Source: Edaphobacter sp. 12200R-103
GTDB taxonomy: Bacteria > Acidobacteriota > Terriglobia > Terriglobales > Acidobacteriaceae
Reading direction: 5' to 3'
DNA length: 64,000 nucleotides
NCBI RefSeq assembly: GCF_010093025.1
Contig: NZ_CP048114.1
Location: 1,054,001 to 1,118,000, forward strand
The notes under the pieces were generated by a model. That model was not told the DNA's origin and did no database searches. It was given only the letters and a program-made list of their open reading frames with translations. Of this stretch, positions 44,396 to 54,300 are shown one piece after another (position 1 is the stretch's first letter; every line of letters starts with the position of its first letter). A program made the translations under genes and the position numbers.

Positions 44396-45328
44396 TTACT
44401 GTAAAATCACGGAACCCGTCAGGCTCGCAACCCTCTCCACCTGGTGGGAGCCACACCATCGCCTCATACCGCTGGCTATGTTTTCCACAGCCCTGGGATC
44501 AGCGTAGCTGGCCGTTCCTACCTGGACCGCCGTGGCTCCCGCCATCATGAACTCAATACCATCCTCGGCCCGGACAATTCCCCCCATCCCTACCACGGGG
44601 ATGCTGACCGCTTTCGCGGCCTCGAACACCATACGAACCGCGATCGGCTTGATGGCCGGTCCGGAGAGCCCCGCCGTTACGTTGGCGATCTTCGGGCGGC
44701 GGGTCTCCACATCGATGGCCATTGAAAGGAAGGTATTGACTAATGAGAGAGCGTCAGCACCAGCCTCGGCGGCCACCTTCGCCATCTGCGCGATGCTTGT
44801 CACATTGGGTGACAGCTTTATCATCAGGGGTCTCTTCGAGACCTCCTTTGTCCGCGTCACAAGCTCCTTCAGCAGCTCAGGATCGGTCCCGAAGACCATA
44901 CCGCCGTGGCTGGTGTTCGGACAGCTTGCGTTCAGCTCGTACATGGCTATGCCTTCGGCATCGTTCAGAACGCGGATGACCTCGATGCAGTCCTCGACCG
45001 TGTATCCGAAGACATTGGCGATGGTGACAGCGCCTTTGATCTGCCTGAGCTTTGGGAGCTTCTCCTGGACGAAGGCCCGGACCCCCATGTTCTGGAGCCC
45101 GATGGCATTCATCATGCCTGCCGGAGTCTCGATGATGCGCGGCGTGGGGTTTCCGGCCATCGGCTCCTTCGACAGGCCCTTGGTGACGAAGGCGCCGATA
45201 CGGTCCAGAGAGACGATCTCCTCAAACTCCACGCCATAACCGAATGTGCCGCTTGCAGCTATTACAGGGGAACGCAGCTCAACTCCTGCTACGTTCACCG
45301 ACATATCCGGTCCATGACTGCTGCTCAA
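44396..45328 (-). CDS. pyrD: Dihydroorotate dehydrogenase, class 1B catalytic subunit
   Basis: The product is an FMN enzyme of 310 residues oxidising dihydroorotate to orotate. AASGTFGYG, the catalytic cysteine in NASCPNTSHGG and GGIVRAEDGIEFMMAGATAV are typical of PyrD type 1B. Its electron-transfer partner PyrK is not in the window. The preferred start is TTG 45328, because AGAGGAG lies nine bases before it. The TTG overlaps the TGA stop of the phosphatase gene, which suggests translational coupling. ATG 45304 is the alternative and has no good ribosome site. Confidence 0.94.
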   Translation of the reverse strand: MSSSHGPDMSVNVAGVELRSPVIAASGTFGYGVEFEEIVSLDRIGAFVTKGLSKEPMAGNPTPRIIETPAGMMNAIGLQNMGVRAFVQEKLPKLRQIKGAVTIANVFGYTVEDCIEVIRVLNDAEGIAMYELNASCPNTSHGGMVFGTDPELLKELVTRTKEVSKRPLMIKLSPNVTSIAQMAKVAAEAGADALSLVNTFLSMAIDVETRRPKIANVTAGLSGPAIKPIAVRMVFEAAKAVSIPVVGMGGIVRAEDGIEFMMAGATAVQVGTASYADPRAVENIASGMRRWCGSHQVERVASLTGSVILQ

Positions 45329-47019
45329 TGCGCGGCTCTCCTCTGCCCTGCAGACCTGTCGTGCGCGATGGCTCCGCTACCGGTGTCAGGTTTCATCACC
45401 TGTGTCAGCACCTTTCCTTCAATGCTCGAAGGCTGGTTGACACGCAGGATGGAAGCAAACGTGGCGGCGATGTCCACAGGGGCTACACGATCATGATAGG
45501 TCCCCGGGATGAACATTGCACCGTAGAAGTCCAGCGGCACGTGGCGGTCGTAGGCGAAGGAGGAGTAGTGGGTCGCTCCCTTTTCGCTGCCGGGAAACTG
45601 GAAGGCCGAGAAATTTACCCAGATCGCCCAGCCGACGTAGGGCGAGTAGCTGTGCAGAATCCTCCGGCCAAGCTCGGTGTCCGGAATCTCTCCGGAGCGC
45701 ATCTTTGCAACCGGGTAGACGCTGCCGAGACCCAGGGGATCGGCCAGACGTCCGGCAGGAATCGCTTGCCCGGAACGCTTGATGCCGATGGAGGGGTCAT
45801 CGGCAAGCTCAGACTGCAGGACCTGTGCTGCTGCCGTTTCGGCCTCAAGCTCGTTTACATGTACAGCCTCGAAGGCCTCCTGGTTGAGCTGAATATAGGG
45901 ATACTGACCGCCGAGCACATACTTCTGATCGTGCTTTGCGGGCCACTTCTTCTGCAACCCTGCTTCAAGCGCCTTCATCAGCGCTCCACTCTTGATGGCG
46001 ACCGACGGCATCTGCGCGTTATTTGCAGCCTCCATCGTGGGCGCAACACCGTGGTCCCCGGTAAGCGCGACGGCCACGTTCTGAAGCCCGACCTGCTTGT
46101 CCAGGAAGGTAAAGAAGTCGTTCAGCGATACGTCGACGCCGTCGATCATCTCGCGCTGCCTGGGTGAATCCGGCCCGACCTTATGGCCGAGGATGTCGGT
46201 GTTGCTGATCGACAGGGTCAGCATGTCGGTCACGCCATTTTTACCCAGGTTTTCGTTCTTGACCAAAGCCTTGGCGAAGTCGACCAGGTACTGAACCGCA
46301 GCCGGCTTCTGGCCTACCTCCTCGTAGAAGTTTCCGGTAGGAACTCCGGCGGCCTTACGGGCATTCTCGCGCTCGTCGCTGGCGTTGAACGCCTTTGCCC
46401 AGGCCGGAAGCTCCGGCATCCAGTAGGTCGAGGTGATGAAGGCTCCCGACTCATGATCGGTCCAGAAAGCGCCCTTGGTCGCATGTCCTGAGGTCAGGAT
46501 GGCGGCACGGTCCTTGAAGGAGACTCCGAAGACCTTTGCACGGCCCTGGGTGGCAAGCTCCAGCTCATCTCCCAGGGTGGACGCTGCCTCGCGGTAGGGT
46601 GAAGCTCCGGGGGAGACCTCTCCGCCGTCGGGAACTCCTACCAGCTTGTAGCGATCGTCGCTGACTGAGGTGACCAGGCGCAACTTTCCGTTCGGCCCCT
46701 GCTCCCACCATTCGTTGCCGGGAATCTTATGGCCGTCGGTGTAGCTTCCTGTCCCGATGGTCGAGTGGCCCGCTGCCGTGATGAGGTTGCCGTAATCGTA
46801 GTAGCAGTCCGTGAAGTGGACACCCTTCTTCAGAAACAGATTGAAGCCGTTGGGGGTCTTGAAGTCGTCGCGATAGCGGTCAAGATAGTCGCCGCGAAAC
46901 TGGTCGAGCACCAGGACAACCACCAGCTTCGGAGTGGCATGATAGGCGTCTGCCCTCATGGGAATCGAGCCGGGCAGGAGAAGGGAAACTACGAGCAGGA
47001 AGGATCCGAACACGCGCAT
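45325..47019 (-). CDS. PafA-like alkaline phosphatase family protein
   Basis: The product is exported, 564 residues, with a signal peptide (MRVFGSFLLVVSLLLPGSIP). Alkaline-phosphatase-superfamily zinc sites appear in VLVLDQFRGDYL, ISNTDILGHKVG and ALTGDHGVAP. The nucleophile threonine lies in AAGHSTIGTGS. The lysine/arginine pair in SFKDRAAI and the Asn in GNEWW match the phosphate-binding residues of PafA, so a periplasmic phosphomonoesterase is likely. Its stop overlaps the pyrD start, which is an unusual partnership. Confidence 0.88.
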   Translation of the reverse strand: MRVFGSFLLVVSLLLPGSIPMRADAYHATPKLVVVLVLDQFRGDYLDRYRDDFKTPNGFNLFLKKGVHFTDCYYDYGNLITAAGHSTIGTGSYTDGHKIPGNEWWEQGPNGKLRLVTSVSDDRYKLVGVPDGGEVSPGASPYREAASTLGDELELATQGRAKVFGVSFKDRAAILTSGHATKGAFWTDHESGAFITSTYWMPELPAWAKAFNASDERENARKAAGVPTGNFYEEVGQKPAAVQYLVDFAKALVKNENLGKNGVTDMLTLSISNTDILGHKVGPDSPRQREMIDGVDVSLNDFFTFLDKQVGLQNVAVALTGDHGVAPTMEAANNAQMPSVAIKSGALMKALEAGLQKKWPAKHDQKYVLGGQYPYIQLNQEAFEAVHVNELEAETAAAQVLQSELADDPSIGIKRSGQAIPAGRLADPLGLGSVYPVAKMRSGEIPDTELGRRILHSYSPYVGWAIWVNFSAFQFPGSEKGATHYSSFAYDRHVPLDFYGAMFIPGTYHDRVAPVDIAATFASILRVNQPSSIEGKVLTQVMKPDTGSGAIAHDRSAGQRRAAH

Positions 47020-47140
47020 TGTTTTAGAGTAACCGCTTTCGTAAATTCTTAAACCTTACATTTCCGTAAGGTAGCGGAACACTTAGTCCAGAGCGCATGG
47101 CCTGACCCTGACGTTCAAAAACCGCTAGAATGAATCTCAA

Positions 47141-48466
47141 ATGATTGATCTAGCATTCGTCCGGGCCAATCTGCCCGCCGTTGAGGAGAAGCTGCGCGCG
47201 CGGGGCATGGATCCCGCAGCTGCGCTCGGTGACTTTGCCGCCATCGACCGGGAACGCCGCAACGCCATCACCGAGGTTGAGACCCTGAAGGCGAAGCGCA
47301 ACAAGCTGACCGAAGAGATTGCACGCCTCCGCAAGGCAGGAGGCGACGCCACTGCCCAGACCGAAGAGACGCGAACGCTGAAGACCGAGGTGGAGTCGCT
47401 GGAGGGGCGTGCGGCAGAGGCCGATCAGCGGCTGCAGGCCATTCTTCAGAGCATCCCCAATCTCCCCCAGGACGATGTTCCGGTGGGCGCCGATGAGCAT
47501 GGGAATCGCGAGGAGAAGGTATGGGGCACGAAGCCATCCTTCAGCTTTGAGCCCAAACCGCACTGGGAGATCGGCGAAGCGCTGAACATCCTGGACTTCA
47601 ACCGGGCAGCCAAGATCTCCGGATCGCGTTTTGTGGTGCATTATGGCGCCGGTGCGCGGCTCGAGCGCGCACTAGCTAACTTCATGCTCGATCTTCACAC
47701 CCGCGAGCACGGCTATACCGAGGTGCTGCCACCCTACATGGTCAACTCCCGTTCGCTGTTCGGGACAGGACAGCTGCCAAAGTTTGCGGAAGACCTCTTT
47801 CATTGCGACGACAAGGGTGCGTACGTCTCGGGAGAGCTGCAGGAGGGCGATCACTGGCTGATCCCTACCGCCGAGGTCCCGGTGACGAACCTGCTGCGCG
47901 ATGAGACCATCGATGAGTCGCAGCTTTCGATCTCGCTCTGCGCCTATACACCCTGCTTCCGGTCCGAGGCTGGATCGTACGGCAAGGATGTTCGCGGCAT
48001 GATTCGTCAGCATCAGTTCCAGAAGGTAGAGCTGGTCAAGTTCACGACTCCCGACAAGTCGCAGCAGGAGCACGAGGCGCTGACGCGGCACGCCGAGAGC
48101 GTACTCGAACACCTGGAGCTTCCTTACCGCCGCATGCTGCTGTGCACCGGCGACATGGGCTTTGCCTCTTCGAAGACATACGATCTTGAAGTATGGCTGC
48201 CGGGGCAGAATCTTTACCGCGAGATCAGCTCCTGCTCGAACTTCACCGACTTCCAGGCCCGTCGCGCAAACATTCGCTTCCGCCCCGCAGGAGCGAAGAA
48301 GTCAGAATATGTGCACACACTGAATGGCTCAGGCCTGGCGGTCGGCCGCACGTACCTGGCGATTCTTGAGAACCACCAGCAGGCCGATGGCTCGGTTCGC
48401 GTGCCTGAGGTTCTTGTGCCCTATATGAACGGGCAGACCGTGATTACAAGACAGGAGCGTTTCTGA
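47141..48466 (+). CDS. serS: Seryl-tRNA synthetase
   Basis: The product is a class II synthetase of 441 residues that charges tRNA-Ser (and tRNA-Sec). The N-terminal coiled-coil arm (about 30-110) is followed by motif 2 (FRSEAGSYGKDVRGMIRQHQ) and motif 3 (GSGLAVGRTYLAILENHQ). No ribosome site precedes ATG 47141, and TAGAAT lies at 47126-47131, so the mRNA may be leaderless. Confidence 0.97.
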   Translation: MIDLAFVRANLPAVEEKLRARGMDPAAALGDFAAIDRERRNAITEVETLKAKRNKLTEEIARLRKAGGDATAQTEETRTLKTEVESLEGRAAEADQRLQAILQSIPNLPQDDVPVGADEHGNREEKVWGTKPSFSFEPKPHWEIGEALNILDFNRAAKISGSRFVVHYGAGARLERALANFMLDLHTREHGYTEVLPPYMVNSRSLFGTGQLPKFAEDLFHCDDKGAYVSGELQEGDHWLIPTAEVPVTNLLRDETIDESQLSISLCAYTPCFRSEAGSYGKDVRGMIRQHQFQKVELVKFTTPDKSQQEHEALTRHAESVLEHLELPYRRMLLCTGDMGFASSKTYDLEVWLPGQNLYREISSCSNFTDFQARRANIRFRPAGAKKSEYVHTLNGSGLAVGRTYLAILENHQQADGSVRVPEVLVPYMNGQTVITRQERF

Positions 48467-48574
48467 TGGCGCTCTATTGTCATACACTCGTACGGGGCCC
48501 TTCGCGGTCAGCCGCGCCAGATCGGACCTGGCGCCCTCTTCTCCCTGGCATGGCCCTCAGGAGCACGATGACTG

Positions 48575-48970
48575 ATGTTTAAACTCCTCCGATCGTATTT
48601 CTGGTGGACCTATGAACGCGGCAGCTTTCACTATGACGTGATGGTGACGCTGATTCTTCTGTTTCTCTTCCTGGGGCCGAGGTTTATCGACTTCAAGGAT
48701 CGTCCGGTCGAAACGGTGGCGCTGTACTCCACTGAGGTCCTTGTGAAGGAGGCCGGAATTGCAGGAGATGAGAGCCGTTTTCTCTACCAGATCCGCGCTG
48801 AGGATATTCGCCAGTCCACGGGCGATGACCAGAGCGACGATGCAATCCGGGCCGCCATTCTGCGTGTCATCGAGCCCATCGCCGGCGAGGTCACGCTGGA
48901 GCGCTACGAGAGCGTTCGCGATGCCCAGGGCAAGCTGATCGCATACGACGCATGGGTTACCCGGCAGTAA
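48575..48970 (+). CDS. Small single-pass membrane protein of unknown function
   Basis: The product has 131 residues. It begins with a short aromatic/basic segment (MFKLLRSYFWWTYERGSFHY) and one transmembrane helix (VMVTLILLFLFLGPRF). The rest (IRAEDIRQSTGDDQSDDAIR through LIAYDAWVTRQ) would be on the far side of the membrane. No family is recognised. It is followed after about 80 bases by the LolA-like gene and probably shares its transcript, hinting at an envelope role. Confidence 0.65.
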   Translation: MFKLLRSYFWWTYERGSFHYDVMVTLILLFLFLGPRFIDFKDRPVETVALYSTEVLVKEAGIAGDESRFLYQIRAEDIRQSTGDDQSDDAIRAAILRVIEPIAGEVTLERYESVRDAQGKLIAYDAWVTRQ

Positions 48971-49049
48971 GCGGACACAGAGCGACTCAATTTTGACGAG
49001 CCGCGAAATGACCTCACAGCTCTATCTGCATCTAATTGTTGTGGAGAAT

Positions 49050-49730
49050 ATGGAACGCATGAAGATTCTGCGCGGAATGGTTATCGCTTCCCTTCTTATC
49101 AGCCCGTTTTCTCTTTCAGCCCAGGTCAAGCCCGGCGAGCTCGATCAGGCAATTCGCCAGATGGATGCCGCGAGTGCACGCTTCAAGTCTGCCGAAGCTG
49201 ACTTTCAGTGGGACTTCTACGAGCTTGTAGTCAAAGAGACAACCACACAGCATGGAAGCATCTATTACAAGAAGAATGGCAATGATCTCGAGATGGGGGC
49301 TAAGATACTTCCTCCGGCAACGAAGTTCATCTCATACAAGAACGGCAAGGTAGCTCTATTCGATCCAAATACGAAAGAACTGAAGGTGTTGGCAGCCGGA
49401 CAGAATAAAGCACAGTGGGAAAGCTTTCTTACGCTTGGCTTTGGGGGCAGCGGAACTGAGCTGACCAAGGCGTGGACAGTGACGAACCTCGGCTCTGAAG
49501 CGATTTCAGACGGAAACACCACTGTGCAGACCAGAAAGCTGGATTTGGTCGCGAAAGACGAGAATGTTCGCAATATGTTCAGCCATATTGTGATCTGGGT
49601 GGATACGAACCGCGACATTTCGCTGAAGCAACAGTTCTTTACGCCCTCCGGCGACTACCGGACCGCGATTTATACGAACATTCGCTATAACCAGCCGGTT
49701 AATACGAAGCCTTACCAATACAAGAAGTAG
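49050..49730 (+). CDS. LolA-like outer-membrane lipoprotein carrier family protein
   Basis: The product has 226 residues. A signal peptide (ILRGMVIASLLISPFSLSAQ) is followed by a LolA/LolB-like half-barrel pattern (SAEADFQWDFYELVVKETTT, GSIYYKKNGNDLEMGAKI, LDLVAKDENVRNMFSHIVIW, AIYTNIRYNQPV). It may chaperone lipoproteins through the periplasm. Identity to true LolA is not assured, because many acidobacterial paralogues exist. ATG 49050 lies just after GGAG. ATG 49059 is possible with better spacing. Confidence 0.75.
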   Translation: MERMKILRGMVIASLLISPFSLSAQVKPGELDQAIRQMDAASARFKSAEADFQWDFYELVVKETTTQHGSIYYKKNGNDLEMGAKILPPATKFISYKNGKVALFDPNTKELKVLAAGQNKAQWESFLTLGFGGSGTELTKAWTVTNLGSEAISDGNTTVQTRKLDLVAKDENVRNMFSHIVIWVDTNRDISLKQQFFTPSGDYRTAIYTNIRYNQPVNTKPYQYKK

Positions 49731-49758
49731 GTTTGGGTAGTTCTCAGTAGTTAGAGAG

Positions 49759-49871
49759 TCGTCATCCTGAACGTAGTAAAGGATCCCTGTATTTTCCTGT
49801 AGTGGCTACGCTACTTCGGGCAGAATACAGGGATCCTTCCCCTTCGACTTCGCTCAGGGTCAGGATGACGA
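49759..49871. repeat. Long complex palindrome (REP-like, GTCATCCTGA family)
   Basis: TCGTCATCCTGA (49759-49770) pairs with its exact complement at 49860-49871, and GGATCCCTGTATT (49781-49793) pairs with 49824-49836. The result is a large double hairpin between two converging genes. It could end transcription from both sides. A decayed relative lies at 24985-25080. Confidence 0.65.
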
Positions 49872-49896
49872 TTCGGGTGAAGAGAAACGACTCAGA

Positions 49897-51351
49897 TTAT
49901 GGATAGAGCTTTGCGGGGACGATCTCCGGCTCCGGCTCTCCAGCGGCTGCGAGGAGCTTCTTCAACTGGGCCTGCAGCTCGTCGGCCTTCTCTCGATACT
50001 CTTTTCGTCCAGCCAGATTGATCAGTTCGTGCGGATCGGCGCGCTGATCGTAGAACTGGTACTCGTGATAGGTTTTGGCGGCGGACTCCTTGGTGTCGCC
50101 GGAGAGATCGGCTACGCAATACGTCCAGTCTGGAGTCTTGATCGCTCTTCCGGTCATGGATTCGCTGATCTGAATCAGCTGCTGGTTATGCCAGTTCTGT
50201 CGTGCTTCGTAGCTGCTTACCAGCGGAAAGAAGCTGCGACCCTTCCAGGTGGAAGGCGGCGTGAGTCCGGCGGCGTCCAACAGGGTTGGGGCAAGGTCGA
50301 TCAGTCCCACCAGCTCCGGGATCTGTTGATTGCCCTGAAAGCCCGGTCCATCGATGATCATCGGCACGCGGGTGGAGCTGTTGTGCACGCTGCGCTTGTA
50401 CTCCTGATTGCGCGTCATGAAGTGGCAGCCGTGATCGCTGAAGAACACAAAGATGGTGTCGTCCGCAAGCCTCTCTTCTTCCAGGATACGGCGGATACGG
50501 CCGACGGAGGAATCGATGGCTTCGATGCATCCGTAGTAGTCAGGCAGCTGATCCTGCCATGTGCCGGGGTGTGCGCGCAGATCCTCCGGCGCAGTGGAGT
50601 TCACAAAGCGTGCCGCTGCGCCCTTGGGAGCGATCGGCCTGTGCAGGTCGTTCTGCTGGTGCGGCTCGAGCTGTGAGATGAAGAGAAGGAACGGCTTCTC
50701 CTGTTTCTGGCGCAGGAACCGCTCGGCACGGTCGGTGAGGAAGTCGACGCGGTACTGGTCCTTGAAGGTGATGGGTTTGTTGTCGCGATCCCAGATCGTC
50801 CCTTCATAGGGGTGGGTGGTGTGCTCCAGCGCGTTGGCTCCTTCCCACAGGTCCAGGAAGCCTCCGCGGTCCTCGGCCTTCACCGGGCCGGGGTCGCCAC
50901 CGAGCTTGGGATTGCCAAGCGCGAGGTGCCACTTACCGATGAGGTTTGCGGTGTAGCCTGACTTGCGCAGCTCCGTGGCCAGCGTGGGGAGGGACTTGTC
51001 CAGTTCCAGACCGTTGTGCCAGACGCCGGTCTCAGTGGCGTAGCGGCTGGTCAGCAGCACAGAACGGGCGGGAGCGCAGACAGGCTGATTGGTGACGGCG
51101 TGGGTGAAGTTTTTTCCGCGCGCCGCCATCGCATCGATGTTGGGCGTGCGGGTGGAGTTGTTGCGGCCGTTCGCGCCCACAAAGTCCGCGCGAAACTGAT
51201 CCGCAAGATAGATGATGATGTTGGGCTTTTGGGCGGGAGCGGGAGACGCCGCCTTCCTTTGCGCTTCGGCCGTAGCCGGAACCGCGGCTGTCACGGCTGC
51301 CGCCATCGTTCCTTTGAAGAAGGACCGGCGACTCTGGATATTTTCAGACAT
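49897..51351 (-). CDS. Sulfatase (formylglycine-dependent, Tat-exported)
   Basis: The product has 484 residues. It has a Tat signal (RRSFFKG) and the metal-binding start NIIIYLADQFRADF. The formylglycine motif is CAPARSVLLTSR (Cys becomes FGly), and later family motifs are GKWHLALGNPK and FFSDHGCHF. It would remove sulfate from a sulfated carbohydrate or phenol in the periplasm. No formylglycine-generating enzyme or anaerobic maturase is in the window. It follows the TonB receptor by nine bases, so receptor and sulfatase are one operon, as in sulfated-glycan loci. Confidence 0.92.
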   Translation of the reverse strand: MSENIQSRRSFFKGTMAAAVTAAVPATAEAQRKAASPAPAQKPNIIIYLADQFRADFVGANGRNNSTRTPNIDAMAARGKNFTHAVTNQPVCAPARSVLLTSRYATETGVWHNGLELDKSLPTLATELRKSGYTANLIGKWHLALGNPKLGGDPGPVKAEDRGGFLDLWEGANALEHTTHPYEGTIWDRDNKPITFKDQYRVDFLTDRAERFLRQKQEKPFLLFISQLEPHQQNDLHRPIAPKGAAARFVNSTAPEDLRAHPGTWQDQLPDYYGCIEAIDSSVGRIRRILEEERLADDTIFVFFSDHGCHFMTRNQEYKRSVHNSSTRVPMIIDGPGFQGNQQIPELVGLIDLAPTLLDAAGLTPPSTWKGRSFFPLVSSYEARQNWHNQQLIQISESMTGRAIKTPDWTYCVADLSGDTKESAAKTYHEYQFYDQRADPHELINLAGRKEYREKADELQAQLKKLLAAAGEPEPEIVPAKLYP

Positions 51352-51360
51352 TCCAAACTC

Positions 51361-54300
51361 CTACCAATAGATTTTTCCAGCGAACTGGAGTTGTCTTGCG
51401 TTGTCGCGCGTGCTTGTGATCGATGCGAAGGTTGCAGGGGACGTAAAGTTCAGATTGCCCGGAGCAGAAAAGTTCGGCGTGTTGGTAATGTTGAATGCCT
51501 CCGCGCGAAGCTCGAGCTGGACCTGGTCCGCGAGAGCAATCTTACGAAAGAGCGAGAGGTCCAGTCTTCTGTAGGCGGGCCCGGTCGCCTGGGTGGGAGA
51601 TCCACCGAGCGCAGCCAGCCCCGTGGCAGAAGAAGATGGGTTGGCGAAGGCTGCCGCATTCAGGAAGTGGACTGCGTTATGCGGACCTGCATAGAGACTC
51701 TCTCCTGGAACCTTGAGAGCATTGCAGCCTGAGCCCGCTGCCGTCGTTACGCTGCACGGCACCGTGAAGGGCTGGCCGTCCTGTACGGTTGCGATCCACT
51801 GCAGGGACCAGCCGCCGGCGACAGTCGATGCGAGCCCCTGGGTCAGGTATCTCTGGTTGTGTCCGAGAGGAAGCTCATAGACGCCGCTGGTATGGACGAT
51901 GTTGCGCACATCGGTGTCGCAGAGCGCGTAATCGAAGCCGATGCCCGCCCCAGGGATATAGGGAGCGCGATAGCTTCCGATGGTGTTGTTGAGCTGATCG
52001 CGGGCGTCGCCAAGGCACTTGGAGAAGGTGTAGTTGGCATCGAGGGTAAGGTCGTGCCCCCAGCGTCGGGTCACGTCAAGCTGCAGGCCGTTGTAGTTGG
52101 TCGAGGCGGAAGGGCTGAGGAAGGCTCCGCCACGAGCGAAGTCTGGAAAGAAGCTATTTGCCTGTGCATTCGCGGTCGCGGGGAGAACAGCGTCGACGGT
52201 ATTCGTGTTGATTGGAACCTGGAGATGCCTGGAAACCGAGCCGGCATACGCGACCTTGAGGACGGTCTTGGCGCTGAGCTGATACTGGACCTGCAGGTTG
52301 TAAGCTTCGCTGTACGCGCTCTGCCAGCTGTACTGGCGTCCCAGCAGGCTGATGTTGGTCAGATTTGCAGTTGAGGGACTCAGCGGCACATTGATCAGTC
52401 CGTTCCCGAGCGTTCCGATGGAGTTATCGGGCGTGAGCGGAGTGACGGAGTTTCCTGCCGTGTAGCTGGTCGCGATATTGAATGGGAAGTTCGCCGGCGG
52501 ACTCGCGCTCAGGCCGTAGTTCTCGTATCCGCCATAAAACAGCCCGAAGCCTCCGTGGATGACAAGCTTTGTATTGGGCTGATAGGCAAAGCCGAAACGG
52601 GGAGCGAAATTCTCTTTCTGCGCGTTGCCTTGCGTGATGTCACGTGTGGTCACAAAGGCGATATTGTCTTTGGCAAGCAGCGCCTGGAAGGCCACAGGCA
52701 CATTGGCCACCTGCGATTCCGGAATAAGGAACTGCGCCCCTACCCTGGGGTCGTCCGGGCCGGGAATGAAGTTCGCCTGCCTGCCGTCGCGCTCGTGCGG
52801 GACACCGTAGTACTCCCAGCGAAGCCCCAGGTTTACGGTCAGCTTGGGGCTGATACGCCAGTCATCCTGAACATACGCTCCGATGTACCAGCGCTTCAGA
52901 TTGCTGATGAGCGGAAAGTTGGATGCGCTGACACTGTCAGCGCCGCCGACATTCTTGATCCCGCCGGCAACCGAGCTTGCCGTCGGGTTGAGGAGGAACT
53001 GGGCACGGTCAGTCGAGCCATCTGTCTGGTTGACGACGGAGGTATAGATTCCGCTGAAGCCGAAGGTGCCACGTGACGACGATGGTGTTGAAGTGGGGTA
53101 CGCGATGTTCTGATACAGCACGCCTGTGCGAACTACGTGGCGGTTACGCGAGATCGTCACATTGTCGGAGATCTGAATGATGTCGCTGGCCTTGTTGCTT
53201 GGCAGTGAGCCTGACTGACCGAGGTTTGCCAGATTTCCGAACGTTAGCAGAGGAAGACCGCCATTGCCGGGAAACTGGGGAATCCCTCCGATTCCGTACT
53301 GCTCCGGAACTCCCACTTCGTTAGCGAACGGCTGACTTCGAATATCGGCGATGCGGCTGTATCCGAAGCGCGCTTCATTCACCAGTCGCGGCGTAAAGAT
53401 ATGCGTCTCGCTTACAGCCAGGTTCTGCGCCTGGGTCGCTCCATTGCCGGGGCGGCTCGACTGACCATCCGCGATGCCGGGAAAAGGGCCAGGATTGATC
53501 TGGTCAGTGTTGAGGTAGCTGTAGCGCGCGAAAGCGGAGTCGCGCTCACTGAAGTGCTGGTCGATTCGAAGATCGAATCCATCGCTATTGTTCGTTGCGT
53601 TCGGAAATGCGCTGAAGTTATTCGTGATCCCGGAGCCAGTCGGGGCAGGATAGAGATTCAACAACGCAATGGCAGAGGGACTAAGCCGATTGGCAGGCAG
53701 TTGGTTGAGCAGGGCCTTCTGGGTACCGCCCGTAAAGGTCTTTTGACCCACGAGCGATCCCTGGTAGAACGGATCGCGTACAAAGCCAGTCGAGGCTGCG
53801 ATCAGACCGGAGGTTGGATCGGCTGCGCCTGCGGTTACGGCCCTGCTTGTAGCAGGATCGAAGACCGTTCCGACGGGAAAGACCCTACCCAGGGCGTCGG
53901 TGCGCGTACCACTCTGAAGTGCGATCAGGTCACCAAAGTTTGTATAGCCTGAGTTCCGCTCCGCTGCCGTGGGCACGGTAGTGACTTTACTGTCCGCCTG
54001 CGCAATGCGAGTGCCCTGGTAGTCAAAGAAAAAGAACGTTCTGCCGCGTCCGTTATAGACCTTCGGAATGGTAACCGGGCCTCCGATGGAAAACCCGAAC
54101 TGATTCTGGCGGTAGGCAGGTTTCTTGGGAGCGGTCGCGAAGTAGTTTCGAGCGTCCAGCACCTGATTCCGGATAAACTCCCATGCGGATCCGTGAAAGC
54201 GATCGCCTCCCGATTTTGTGGATACATTCAGCACGGCTCCGGCAGAGTGTCCGAACTCGGCAGAATAGTTGTTCGTCTGGACGACGAACTCCTGCAAAGC

